A stretch of DNA of 53,839 nucleotides from Candidatus Bathyarchaeota archaeon. GTDB taxonomy: Archaea; Thermoproteota; Bathyarchaeia; Bathyarchaeales; Bathycorpusculaceae. The stretch lies in the NCBI GenBank assembly GCA_023488905.1, contig JAMDCQ010000022.1:32356-86194 (forward strand), given 5' to 3'. The position numbers and the translations under genes were made by a program. The notes beneath the pieces are model-generated. The model was not told where the DNA came from and ran no database searches. It saw nothing but the letters and a program-made list of their open reading frames with translations. The stretch's first letter is position 1; every line of letters begins with the position of its first letter. Shown here in pieces: positions 32,278-39,672 of this stretch.

Positions 32278-32308
32278 TTTTATGAATAATTCTCAACTAA
32301 TTATATAT
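32278..32308 (+). promoter_or_regulatory. Duplicated promoter, copy 2
   Basis: Counterpart of 31988-32018 (about 24 of 31 identical positions). It lies ~45 bases before the ATG of a 24-codon ORF. Two similar promoters within 300 bases, each before a short ORF, suggest co-regulation. Confidence 0.5.
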
Positions 32309-32353
32309 ATCTTGTAACTATTATATTGATTCACAAAAAGTTGGTGTAGAAAC

Positions 32354-32428
32354 ATGAGTGTGGAAAACAAGAAAAACCTAAAAATGCCAGAGAAACTGGC
32401 CGGCTGCACAACAGCCCTAAACCCATAG
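32354..32428 (+). CDS. 24-codon ORF, possible leader peptide
   Basis: ATG 32354 to TAG 32426-32428. The product is short, lysine-rich at the front and has one Cys. A ribosome-binding-like GGAGAG immediately overlaps its stop and precedes the next short ORF, so translation could be coupled. It may be a small protein or only a leader ORF. Confidence 0.3.
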   Translation: MSVENKKNLKMPEKLAGCTTALNP

Positions 32429-32442
32429 GAGAGAAAACAAAC

Positions 32443-32598
32443 ATGGAGCCAACCACCCTAAACCTAAACGCCTTCGGAAACCAAGAAACATCATTCGCCA
32501 ACTACACCCTCAAACCAAGAAAAACCGGAGGCAACATGAAAAATCACAACCACACCTACAGGTTCAGGCATAACCTCAATCACTCCCACTTTTCTTAA
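32443..32598 (+). CDS. 51-residue Asn/His-rich peptide
   Basis: ATG 32443 to TAA 32598, with GGAGAG about 10 bases upstream. The product is rich in Asn, Thr and His, and the last 20 residues carry five His (HNHTYRF, NHSHFS), which could bind a metal. No family recognised. It forms a pair with the preceding ORF. Confidence 0.4.
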   Translation: MEPTTLNLNAFGNQETSFANYTLKPRKTGGNMKNHNHTYRFRHNLNHSHFS

Positions 32599-32680
32599 CA
32601 AAATTTTTTTGCAGTTTACGTTTCTTTTTTAGGTAACCTTTTTTGCTCTGGCGCGTCACCTAACGGTTAAGGTGAAACAG

Positions 32681-32830
32681 ATGGGTTTGCAACTAAAGGT
32701 AGATGGAAAAGTTATCCCCATAAATGAGTTTGTTGAAAGCATCCTCAACGGCACCGTAACGGGTGCAGTAACAACCCTAAAAGGCGTCCGTGAAGACTGG
32801 AAAAAAATTGAAATTCAAGTGGAACGGTAG
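32681..32830 (+). CDS. Small conserved-type archaeal protein (49 residues)
   Basis: ATG 32681 with GGTGA 6 bases before. Sequence pattern: VDGKVIPINEFVESILNG, then TGAVTTLKGV and IEIQVER. This reads as the small archaeal family with a 'KVDGK-IP-NEFVE' start and 'LKGV' middle. It ends exactly where the convergent FTR gene begins to be read (stops abut). The ribosome site and codon pattern support a real gene. Function unknown. Confidence 0.7.
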   Translation: MGLQLKVDGKVIPINEFVESILNGTVTGAVTTLKGVREDWKKIEIQVER

Positions 32831-33409
32831 CTAACCGTTCAACTCCACTTTCACATCTATTTCTGCAAAAATTTCACGTTTAGCTTTGCAGATCGGACAG
32901 ATGTAGGGTGGGTCTTCTCGGTACACTACGTAGCCGCATTGTTTGCAGTACCACAGCTTCTTTTTGATTTCAGGCTGTTTTTTTGGGGGAGGTTGGGTTT
33001 TTGATGTTTCAGGTGTCGGTGCCACAATGGGTTGCTGAGGCGCTTGTGGCGCTGCGTTTGGCACTCCGTATGCGCGTGCTATCTTTTCTTGGGGGCGGCG
33101 TTCTGGGACTTCGGGGAGGTTTTGGTTTTCAAAGATGGCTTTGGTGACGTAGAGGCGGCAGTAGCATGCGCCGTATTGGGCTACGTCGGGGTCGCGGTAG
33201 TCGCAGGGGCAAATGATGTCGCGATCAAGGTCTATGTTTCCTGTGCCGAGCCTGCAGGGACAAACAGGATAGCCATATCGTTCCTCGTTAGCCTTCAACC
33301 CTTCAAGGAACATCTGGAGCAGGTCTTGCTGGGGTGTCAAGTAGTAACCGTAGGTTTTGGCGTCGGCTTCAGCTCGCTTACGTACAAAGTCCAGGGTTAC
33401 CGTGGTCAA
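32831..33409 (-). CDS. Ferredoxin:thioredoxin reductase catalytic domain fused to rubredoxin
   Basis: 192 residues. Residues 45-90 hold the FTR-beta cysteine set: Cys50-Pro-Cys52, Cys67-Pro-Cys69, Cys82-x-Cys84. Between the last pair is Tyr (CYC) where plant-type FTR has His. A Pro/Gln-rich linker (about 105-145) leads to a rubredoxin-like domain WYCKQCGYVVYREDPPYICPICK. The fusion would pass electrons through one polypeptide to reduce a thioredoxin or glutaredoxin. The start overlaps the end of the upstream glutaredoxin gene by 4 bases, so the two are co-translated. Confidence 0.92.
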   Translation of the reverse strand: MTTVTLDFVRKRAEADAKTYGYYLTPQQDLLQMFLEGLKANEERYGYPVCPCRLGTGNIDLDRDIICPCDYRDPDVAQYGACYCRLYVTKAIFENQNLPEVPERRPQEKIARAYGVPNAAPQAPQQPIVAPTPETSKTQPPPKKQPEIKKKLWYCKQCGYVVYREDPPYICPICKAKREIFAEIDVKVELNG

Positions 33410-33690
33410 ATTCCAAGCGCCTCTTTAAGCTGGTCTTTACGAAAACCCGTGATGACTTTTTTGTCGTCCACAATTGTGGTTGGGTAGCTTAAGGCGCCGC
33501 CTTTGCTTAGTATGGTTTCGTGCACTTTACTTTTATCAGTTTCATCTAGCAGGTCTACGTCGACGAATTCATAGGCGACGCCGCTGTCGTTTAAAAATTG
33601 CTTGGTTAATTTGCACCAGACACAGGTGCTGAGTGCGTATATGGTGACTTTGTGGTCGGTTTTGTTTCCAGAAACTTTAGAGAATTGCAA
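33406..33690 (-). CDS. Glutaredoxin-family thiol protein
   Basis: 94 residues of the thioredoxin fold. Active site CVWC in LSTCVWCKLTKQFL; cis-Pro in GALSYPTTIVDD. It is small like NrdH/glutaredoxin-like archaeal redoxins. It is upstream of and overlaps by 4 bases the FTR-rubredoxin gene, which would reduce it. Possible client: peroxiredoxin at 29978. Confidence 0.93.
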   Translation of the reverse strand: MQFSKVSGNKTDHKVTIYALSTCVWCKLTKQFLNDSGVAYEFVDVDLLDETDKSKVHETILSKGGALSYPTTIVDDKKVITGFRKDQLKEALGI

Positions 33691-34029
33691 TAAAATAATT
33701 CACCAATTAATGGGAGGGCTGGGGGAAATATAACTGTTTAGATAACGCATGGGAGGGATACCTCTATAGGTTCTGCAACGAGTTTCTATTAGGCGCCAAA
33801 ATGATGGTTAAGGCAACTGTTCATCTATAAAGGGACAGAAATGCTGAGGAGACGCGTTTAGCACATTACCTGATTCTTTAAGACGGCGCTTGATTTTGTA
33901 TGTTGTCTTTTGGTCTGTGAACTGTTAGTTGAACTTGTGATTCAGGCTTTAAATAAGGGGGGTCTAGTCAGAAATCGCATATAGTTTTTCTTCACAAAAA
34001 AGAAGAGGGAAGCTTGTAATGTTGTTATC
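33691..34029. other. Intergenic region with repeat-like words
   Basis: 339 bases without a gene. It contains the second copy of the family-2 words (CTATAAAGGGACAGA at 33826-33840, GCGTTTAGCACATTACCTGA following) and an orphan TTTAAATAAGGGGGG (33951-33965). It lies between the glutaredoxin start and the histone stop, both leftward, so the rightward promoter-like motif has no gene. Confidence 0.45.
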
Positions 34030-34251
34030 TTATTTTCCCATGACTTTTTTTGCGGCGATTTCTATGTCTTCCGCTTTGATGGTTTTTCTTCCCGCGTGCA
34101 TTGCGAAATCGAGTGCTTCTTTGGCGATTTTTACGCCGATTTCTTCTAAAGCTTTGGCTAGTTCTTTTGCTGCGGCTTCGCTTACTCTGTCAGCGCCTGC
34201 TTTTTTACATAATCTGTGCATGGGAGCTACAGCTATTTCTAATTCAGTCAT
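34030..34251 (-). CDS. Archaeal histone
   Basis: 73 residues, a single histone fold: [68 protein letters not shown]. All three helices and the terminal [11 protein letters not shown] pattern are present; no tails. It dimerises and wraps DNA. The single Cys in helix 1 is a small oddity. Leftward, just divergent from the TatD-family gene. Confidence 0.96.
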   Translation of the reverse strand: MTELEIAVAPMHRLCKKAGADRVSEAAAKELAKALEEIGVKIAKEALDFAMHAGRKTIKAEDIEIAAKKVMGK

Positions 34252-34398
34252 ATCGACATCTCTCTAGCTCCTTTTTCTTTTTAAAGCTGTATTTAACCTT
34301 TGTTATCGCTTTTTGCGCTAAAAAGTCGTCAGCCTACATCGCGCTATTTATTAAAGAAAATTAATAAGCCATCAACGTTGAATATAGCGCTGAGAAAA

Positions 34399-35172
34399 AT
34401 GAAATTAATTGACGCACACGTTCACCTTTCAGACACAGAATACACAGGTCACATTGAGGAATTGATAGCTGATGCAAAAGCCTCAGGGGTATCTGCCTTA
34501 GTAACCAATTCTATGGATCTGAGAACCTGCCAAAACGACATAAAACTCTCCGAGCAGTACTCAGATTTGGTGTATTCTGCTTTAGGTATCCATCCCTGGA
34601 ATGTCAATGTTCTCAAAGAAAATGAGTTGCGAGAAACCATAGAGTACATACAATCCCAAAAGGGTAAAGTGGTTGCTATAGGTGAAATCGGTTTAGACTA
34701 CAAGTATGAATCCATCTGGGAGCAGCAGTTAGATGTTTTTGATAAAATGCTACATTTAGCTGAATCTCTCAACGTCCCAGTCATCATACATTCAAGAGGC
34801 ACCACAGACAAAATCGTCGAAATGTTACCCTCATACCGCCTCAACCGCGTATTACTACACTGGTTTAGCCACCCCATGACAGCGCTCGTTAAAGCCATCG
34901 ACAACGGTTACTACATTACTGAGGGACCACCAGTCACCTACTCCAATGGCATCCGCGAAGTTGTCGAAAAAACCCCGCTCACGAACCTGTTGACTGAAAC
35001 TGATGGCCCAGTAACCTATTGGAAACAGCCCTACAATGGACAATTAACCAAACCCTCATACATCCGCAATGTTGTAGCTGCAGTGGCTGAAATCAAAAAA
35101 TTATCAGCTGAAGAAGTCGCCGAGCAAGTGGCCAAGAATTTTGAGACCTTCTTTAACATAAAACTAAGCTAA
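34399..35172 (+). CDS. TatD-family metal-dependent hydrolase
   Basis: 257 residues from ATG 34399; a longer reading from 34300 adds an unrelated basic segment. Metal-binding motif DAHVHLSD at the start, GIHPWNV, GEIGLDYKY, VIIHSRG, LLTETDGPV, all in TatD/amidohydrolase order. This family includes 3'-5' DNA exonucleases and deoxy-tRNA-related hydrolases. Substrate not known. Single gene. Confidence 0.9.
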   Translation: MKLIDAHVHLSDTEYTGHIEELIADAKASGVSALVTNSMDLRTCQNDIKLSEQYSDLVYSALGIHPWNVNVLKENELRETIEYIQSQKGKVVAIGEIGLDYKYESIWEQQLDVFDKMLHLAESLNVPVIIHSRGTTDKIVEMLPSYRLNRVLLHWFSHPMTALVKAIDNGYYITEGPPVTYSNGIREVVEKTPLTNLLTETDGPVTYWKQPYNGQLTKPSYIRNVVAAVAEIKKLSAEEVAEQVAKNFETFFNIKLS

Positions 35173-35315
35173 TCATTTAACGATTTGGCCGCAACTTGTC
35201 GGCTGCTTATTCTGTAGGTTTGAGGCGTAACCTTAAATTACGGCTACTCAATATTGAGAGTTGCTCCTACGCTTTTAAACGTCGGAGAAAACACGTTAAC
35301 ACTGGAGGAAACTAA

Positions 35316-35549
35316 TTGGGAAAAGTAAAGACTGAGCAGATAAAACACCTCGGCAAAGAACTAATGGCGCGCTTTCCAGGCAAATTCACAACAAACTTTG
35401 ACGAAAACAAACGCACCGTAGACGAACTCACCAAAGGCGCAACTACACGCGTACGAAACAAAATCGCCGGGTACATAACACGCACAATGGCATTGGCGCA
35501 ATCTAGCTCTGAGATGGATACTGAAATCGAAGAAGAAATCGTCGATTAA
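35316..35549 (+). CDS. rps17e: Small ribosomal subunit protein eS17
   Basis: 77 residues from TTG 35316, preceded by GGAGG. GKVKTEQIKHLGKELMARFPGKFTTNFDENKRTVDELT is the typical S17e helical domain, with acidic C-terminus. Present in archaea and eukaryotes. It heads a cluster with the hypothetical 35565 gene 15 bases later. Confidence 0.95.
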   Translation: MGKVKTEQIKHLGKELMARFPGKFTTNFDENKRTVDELTKGATTRVRNKIAGYITRTMALAQSSSEMDTEIEEEIVD

Positions 35550-35564
35550 TCTGGGAAAAGCTAT

Positions 35565-35945
35565 ATGATGGATGAGTACCGCAGAGGTTGGGCATTAAGG
35601 TATTTGCGTGAAGCAAAATCCGAATTAGAAGCGGCACGCAAAATCCCCTACATGGCGCCAAGCTTAGTTTTGGAAGCCATCCGGAAAGCCCGAAACGCCA
35701 TCTATTACAGCCTCGGCGAACCCGCATTCATCGAGATACTCATCCGTGAAGAAGTAGCAAAAAACCCCTCGACTAACGATTCTGTTCTGCGGTTTTTGAT
35801 GGAGATTGAGACGATTGTGCAGCAGATTTCTCAGCTTGAAGAAGTCAACGGCGACGCCATGATGAAACAGGCAGACTCCATCGTGGAAGTCGCCACCAAC
35901 ATCGTCGAAACCCTCACGCAAGAAAAACTCGACGGTTTTAGCTAA
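35565..35945 (+). CDS. Hypothetical helical protein downstream of S17e
   Basis: 126 residues, all-helical with HEPN-like character: YRRGWALRYLREAKSELEAARKIPYM, LEAIRKARNAIYYSLGEPAF. The RxxxxH catalytic motif of RNase HEPN proteins is not evident, so a nuclease call is not supported. It starts 15 bases after S17e. Function unknown. Confidence 0.75.
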   Translation: MMDEYRRGWALRYLREAKSELEAARKIPYMAPSLVLEAIRKARNAIYYSLGEPAFIEILIREEVAKNPSTNDSVLRFLMEIETIVQQISQLEEVNGDAMMKQADSIVEVATNIVETLTQEKLDGFS

Positions 35946-35995
35946 AACTTTTAACAAACCAATTTCTTATCCTACTGTTACGAGTGTAATTACTG

Positions 35996-36280
35996 GTGCC
36001 TCTAACAATCAAATTCGTCGGAGCATTCCGCCACCTTTCTGGCAAAACCCAGTTCACCCTAAACTTCCAAGAGGGCTTCACCGTAAAGAGCATAATTGAC
36101 GCCATCAGCCAAGACCTCCCCTTATTGAAGCATACTTTTTGTGACCAAGAACTAAACGACGCACGCTCCAACTCGCTCATACTGGTTAACGGGAGAGAAA
36201 TCAGCGTACTAAACGGCTATGCTACTAAACTCTGCGACGGCGACGAAATCGTCTTTGTACCAGTCGTCCACGGCGGCTAA
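35996..36280 (+). CDS. MoaD/ThiS/SAMP-like beta-grasp protein
   Basis: 94 residues from a GTG. Ubiquitin-like fold: PLTIKFVGAFRHLSGKTQFTLNF, then SLILVNGREISVLNGYATKLCDGDEIVFVPVVHGG. The C-terminal Gly-Gly is the thiocarboxylation or conjugation end. It could serve molybdopterin/tungstopterin, thiolation or SAMP modification. Just upstream of the SAM hydrolase, separated by 4 bases, a co-transcribed pair. Confidence 0.88.
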   Translation: MPLTIKFVGAFRHLSGKTQFTLNFQEGFTVKSIIDAISQDLPLLKHTFCDQELNDARSNSLILVNGREISVLNGYATKLCDGDEIVFVPVVHGG

Positions 36281-36284
36281 AAGC

Positions 36285-37058
36285 ATGATCACCTTAACCA
36301 CCGATTTTGGGCTCAAAGACCCATACATGGCAGAAATGAAAGGCGCAATCTTAACCATAAACCCAAACGCCACCCTCATCGACATAACCCACGAAGTAGA
36401 AAAATTCAACATTCGCATGGGCGCTTTCATGTTGGCTTCAGCCGCACCATACTTCCCCAAAGGCGCCATCCACGTGGCAGTTGTCGATCCACAAGTTGGC
36501 ACACAAAGGCGTGCGATTTTGGTGCAGACTAAAGGAGGCTTTTTTGTTGGCCCAGACAACGGCGTGTTAATGCTGGCAGCACAAGCGCAAGGTATAGAGC
36601 ACATCTACGAATTGTCAAACCCAAAATTAATGCTGCCTCAAGTCTCCAGCACATTTCACGGCAGAGACATCTTTGCCCCCGCCGCAGCGCATCTCGACAA
36701 AGGCGTTGCACCCCAAGAGTTCGGACCAGAAATCACGGACCCAGTTACCCCAAAATTCGCAGCAGTGGAGCACAAAAAGGGTGTATTATTTGCCGAAGTC
36801 TTGTATGTTGATGGCTTTGGGAACGCGGTAACCAACATTCCCCAAAAGGAAGTTTCCAAATCCGACACTGTAGAGGTGAATCTGCATCATGTATCACTTC
36901 GACTTGCCTTAGCTAAAACCTACGCAGAAAACAAGTTCCACGAACCCATCGCGCTGATTGGGAGCCATGGCTTTTTGGAGTTAGCGCTCAATCAGGGCAG
37001 TTTCGCTGAAAAGTTCCGTGTTAACGCGGGAGACAAAGCCCAAGTTTCCGTCGTTTAG
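36285..37058 (+). CDS. SAM hydrolase / SAM hydroxide adenosyltransferase family
   Basis: 257 residues from ATG 36285. LTTDFGLKDPYMAEMKGAILTINP at the start, and DPQVGTQRRAILVQT, GGFFVGPDNGVL, HGRDIFAPAAAHL match the DUF62 family, which hydrolyses S-adenosylmethionine to adenosine and methionine. A longer start at 36219 overlaps the MoaD-like gene. The stop overlaps that of the convergent DUF354 gene by 4 bases. Confidence 0.93.
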   Translation: MITLTTDFGLKDPYMAEMKGAILTINPNATLIDITHEVEKFNIRMGAFMLASAAPYFPKGAIHVAVVDPQVGTQRRAILVQTKGGFFVGPDNGVLMLAAQAQGIEHIYELSNPKLMLPQVSSTFHGRDIFAPAAAHLDKGVAPQEFGPEITDPVTPKFAAVEHKKGVLFAEVLYVDGFGNAVTNIPQKEVSKSDTVEVNLHHVSLRLALAKTYAENKFHEPIALIGSHGFLELALNQGSFAEKFRVNAGDKAQVSVV

Positions 37059-38035
37059 GCTTTTAGGTTTTCTACGAGTTTTACGATAACTTCAACGGGG
37101 TTTTCCAGCGCCGCAAACTTATCGGCAACAGCGAAGCGTTTACCCATGTACTTCTTTGCCAGACCCATCACCTTGTCTTCGGTTGCTATGAAGAGGGGGA
37201 AGCCCTTTTTGGCGAGGTAAGTGTTGACTGGGGTTTTTGCCATGTCTCCGATGGCGATGCTGGGTACGCCTTGCAGGGCAGCTTCGCGGCTGATGGTTCC
37301 GCCGTAGCTGACAACCAAGTCCGCATTCGCGACTAAACTTGCCGAATCCTCAAACACGGCTTTCTCCCCAAACTCTTTGCCTTCGCCGTTGTATCGCTCT
37401 AACATGTGCACATTTCCTAATTCCGCGAGTTGTTCGGCGAGGGTTTTGGCGCTGTCACGTTTGCCTTTGGCGTATGCGGCTTTAGTTTCTATTTGTCGAA
37501 GCACAATCATCGGCTTCTTAGCGCTGGCGGTTTTTGCGGGTTTGAAGCCCTTAATCCATGCAACTTCATCAACACCTCGGAATGGGACAACCCTCTGGGT
37601 GCAGTATTGCCGCGTGAAGCTCTTTGGCAGCGCCTCAGAAACCACCACCGTGTGGGCAAAAGGTATGGTTAACCTGTTAACTTCCAACGCATGCGGCGTG
37701 TCAGCGGTCAAAATGATTGGAATCCCTAAACCGAACGCGGTTCGGCACAACTCAACCGATTGGTGAGCGATGGCGATGTCAGGTTTGTTTTTTTCGAAAA
37801 GCTTGGCGAATTCGATTATGCGTTCAGCGCTTTCCTGCAGCCTCGACGACAGGGTTGCGGGATTGTATTTGCCGACGACGAGGGGCTTTTCGCCGAGCAA
37901 TTTCGCCAGCGGCAAAGTGTCGGGGTGCTCTCTTGTGGTGAATATGAATTCGTGGCCGCGTTTTTTTAGCTCTTTGCCGATGGCTGCACCGTATCGGGTG
38001 TGCTTCCCCGTGCAGGCGTCATACCAAACCCTCAT
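37055..38035 (-). CDS. DUF354 family glycosyltransferase-like protein
   Basis: 326 residues. VWYDACTGKHTRYGAAIGKELKKRGHEFIFTTRE at the N-terminus and DLVVSYGGTISREAALQGVPSIAI near the C-terminus are the GT-B-fold and nucleotide-sugar loop pattern of the DUF354 family (MJ1255-type). Likely role: glycan precursor or glycosyl transfer. Its start overlaps the end of the upstream acyltransferase gene by 4 bases, so the two share a message. Confidence 0.88.
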   Translation of the reverse strand: MRVWYDACTGKHTRYGAAIGKELKKRGHEFIFTTREHPDTLPLAKLLGEKPLVVGKYNPATLSSRLQESAERIIEFAKLFEKNKPDIAIAHQSVELCRTAFGLGIPIILTADTPHALEVNRLTIPFAHTVVVSEALPKSFTRQYCTQRVVPFRGVDEVAWIKGFKPAKTASAKKPMIVLRQIETKAAYAKGKRDSAKTLAEQLAELGNVHMLERYNGEGKEFGEKAVFEDSASLVANADLVVSYGGTISREAALQGVPSIAIGDMAKTPVNTYLAKKGFPLFIATEDKVMGLAKKYMGKRFAVADKFAALENPVEVIVKLVENLKA

Positions 38036-38544
38036 TGCTTCACCCTGTGCTTCTCTGCCAAGAACTCCTCGCGTTTAGCCTCGAACTGTGTAAGCGTCAT
38101 GACTTTTTTGGCTGGGCACCCTGCAACTACGGTTTGCGGGGGAACGTTTTTGGTGACCACGCTTCCGCCGCCAACGACCGCTTTTTCGCCGACGGTAACG
38201 TTTGGCAGAATGGTGACTCCGCCGCCTATGGCTGCGCCGTTTTTGATGACTGGTGGGGTCATGTAGGTGCTTTTGGGGTACTTGTCGTTTAGGAGGCTGC
38301 TGTTAGGTGCTATGAAGACGTTGTCGCCGAGTATGCAGCCGTTTGAGATGGTGACGTGGGCTTGTATGTTGCAGTTTTTGCCTAAAACCACGTCTTTGCC
38401 GAGGTCAACGAAGCTGCCGATGATGCAACCGTCACCGATTTTGGTGTTGTCGCCGATGATTACGTAGTTCCAGATTGCACAGTCTTTGCCGATTTGCACT
38501 TTTTTGCCCTCAACGATGCCGACGCCACGTTTAGAATTCTGCAT
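38032..38544 (-). CDS. Left-handed beta-helix acyltransferase (WbpD/WbbJ-like)
   Basis: 170 residues made of hexapeptide repeats (IGKDCAIWNYVIIGDNTKIGDGCIIGSFVDLGKD...). The loop with KYPKSTYMTPPVIKNGAAIGGGVTILPNVTVGEKAVVGGGSVVTKNVPP is typical of UDP-2-acetamido-3-amino-glucuronate N-acetyltransferase (WbpD) and WbbJ. It acetylates an amino sugar nucleotide with acetyl-CoA. Operon with the DUF354 gene. Confidence 0.9.
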   Translation of the reverse strand: MQNSKRGVGIVEGKKVQIGKDCAIWNYVIIGDNTKIGDGCIIGSFVDLGKDVVLGKNCNIQAHVTISNGCILGDNVFIAPNSSLLNDKYPKSTYMTPPVIKNGAAIGGGVTILPNVTVGEKAVVGGGSVVTKNVPPQTVVAGCPAKKVMTLTQFEAKREEFLAEKHRVKQ

Positions 38545-38619
38545 ACTTAGCCTTTTCTGGCTCCAGATTTAAATAGTTTAACATTACATGGTTTTCCCAT
38601 TAAAGCGGAGGGCAACACT

Positions 38620-39507
38620 TTGACGAAGGAAACGGTTCTCGTAGTCGGGTTAGGCGAAATCGGGCACACACTCTTCACGTTATACGCGGAGAGAAAGGAT
38701 GTTTTTGAGGTTTATGGGTTGGATTTGGATGCGGCGAAGATGCGTGAGCTGGGTCAAAGCAAAAACGCGGTTCCAGCCAAGGTCGATACGCTACAGGTTT
38801 GTCTTCCCTGCGGCAACCCCGATAAATTCGCCCAAACCGTCGCAGACTACGCAACCCAATACAAGCCTAACCTGGTCGTCAACAACAGCACCACTCCGCC
38901 GGGAACTACACAAAAAATCGCCGACCAATGCAAATGCCAAATCGCCCATTCACCCTCACGCGGCGTCCACATAACCGCTGAACACATGCTTTGGGAGATG
39001 CAGCGCTGGCCAAAATACGTCGGCGGCGCCACACCTCAAGCCTCGGAGTCAACTAAGTTTCATTTTGAGAAGCTGGGACTCAAAGTTAAAGTGCTTAAGA
39101 GCTGTACCGAGTCTGAGCTGGCAAAAATCTTCGAAACCACATACCGCGCTTGGATGATTACCTGTTTCCAAGAGATGCACCGCATCGCCCACGCGTTTGG
39201 CGCGGACTTTAACGAAACGGTCGATTTTATTGAAGATACGCATCGTGTGCGGCTTGATCGACCTGTGATGTTTCCTGGCGTCATCGGCGGTCACTGCCTT
39301 ATCCCAAACACTGAGTTGCTGCTGAAATCCTATGACAGCGACATGCTTCGGCTGATTTTAGAGTCCAACGAAAAACGCAAAGAAGAACTGAAGAATCCAG
39401 AAATAAAAGCCGAAGCCCAAAAAGTCGCTGCACGCGCCGAAACCCTGCAAAAGGAACTGACAGGCAACAAAAACGTCATACTCCCACAAAAAGACCAAAG
39501 CACCTAA
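38620..39507 (+). CDS. Nucleotide-sugar dehydrogenase-like protein, short
   Basis: 295 residues, about 100 fewer than true UDP-sugar dehydrogenases. An N-terminal NAD-binding Rossmann site VLVVGLGEIGHTLFTLY, then NSTTPPGTTQKIA, the helical linker TYRAWMITCFQEMHRIAHAFG, and the catalytic-loop-like GVIGGHCLIPNTELLL. The C-terminal UDP-binding domain is missing. The Cys in GGHC could still be catalytic, but the substrate is unclear. Divergent from the acyltransferase, hence part of the sugar cluster. Confidence 0.82.
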   Translation: MTKETVLVVGLGEIGHTLFTLYAERKDVFEVYGLDLDAAKMRELGQSKNAVPAKVDTLQVCLPCGNPDKFAQTVADYATQYKPNLVVNNSTTPPGTTQKIADQCKCQIAHSPSRGVHITAEHMLWEMQRWPKYVGGATPQASESTKFHFEKLGLKVKVLKSCTESELAKIFETTYRAWMITCFQEMHRIAHAFGADFNETVDFIEDTHRVRLDRPVMFPGVIGGHCLIPNTELLLKSYDSDMLRLILESNEKRKEELKNPEIKAEAQKVAARAETLQKELTGNKNVILPQKDQST

Positions 39508-39529
39508 ACAGCGGCTCTCAGCGCTATAG

Positions 39530-39606
39530 CCCCCTTATTTAAAGGCGGATACGAAACTATGCGGAATCCTATCGGGGCTTTGTTGCTCTCATAGACCTCC
39601 CTCCCC
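39530..39606 (-). promoter_or_regulatory. Two orphan promoter-like motifs in tandem, copies 5 and 6
   Basis: On the minus strand, TTTTTATAGGGGGAGGGAGG (about 39587-39606) and TTTAAATAAGGGGGCTATAG (about 39522-39541) lie 65 bases apart in direct orientation, each followed by a TATGAGAG- or GCTGAGAG-like word. They sit between two gene 3' ends, so no annotated gene is driven by them. Confidence 0.45.
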
Positions 39607-39672
39607 CTATAAAAAGGCAAACTGATGAGGCAAATCAAAATAAGCTTAAAAAAGAAAAAAGGAAAAAGACGC

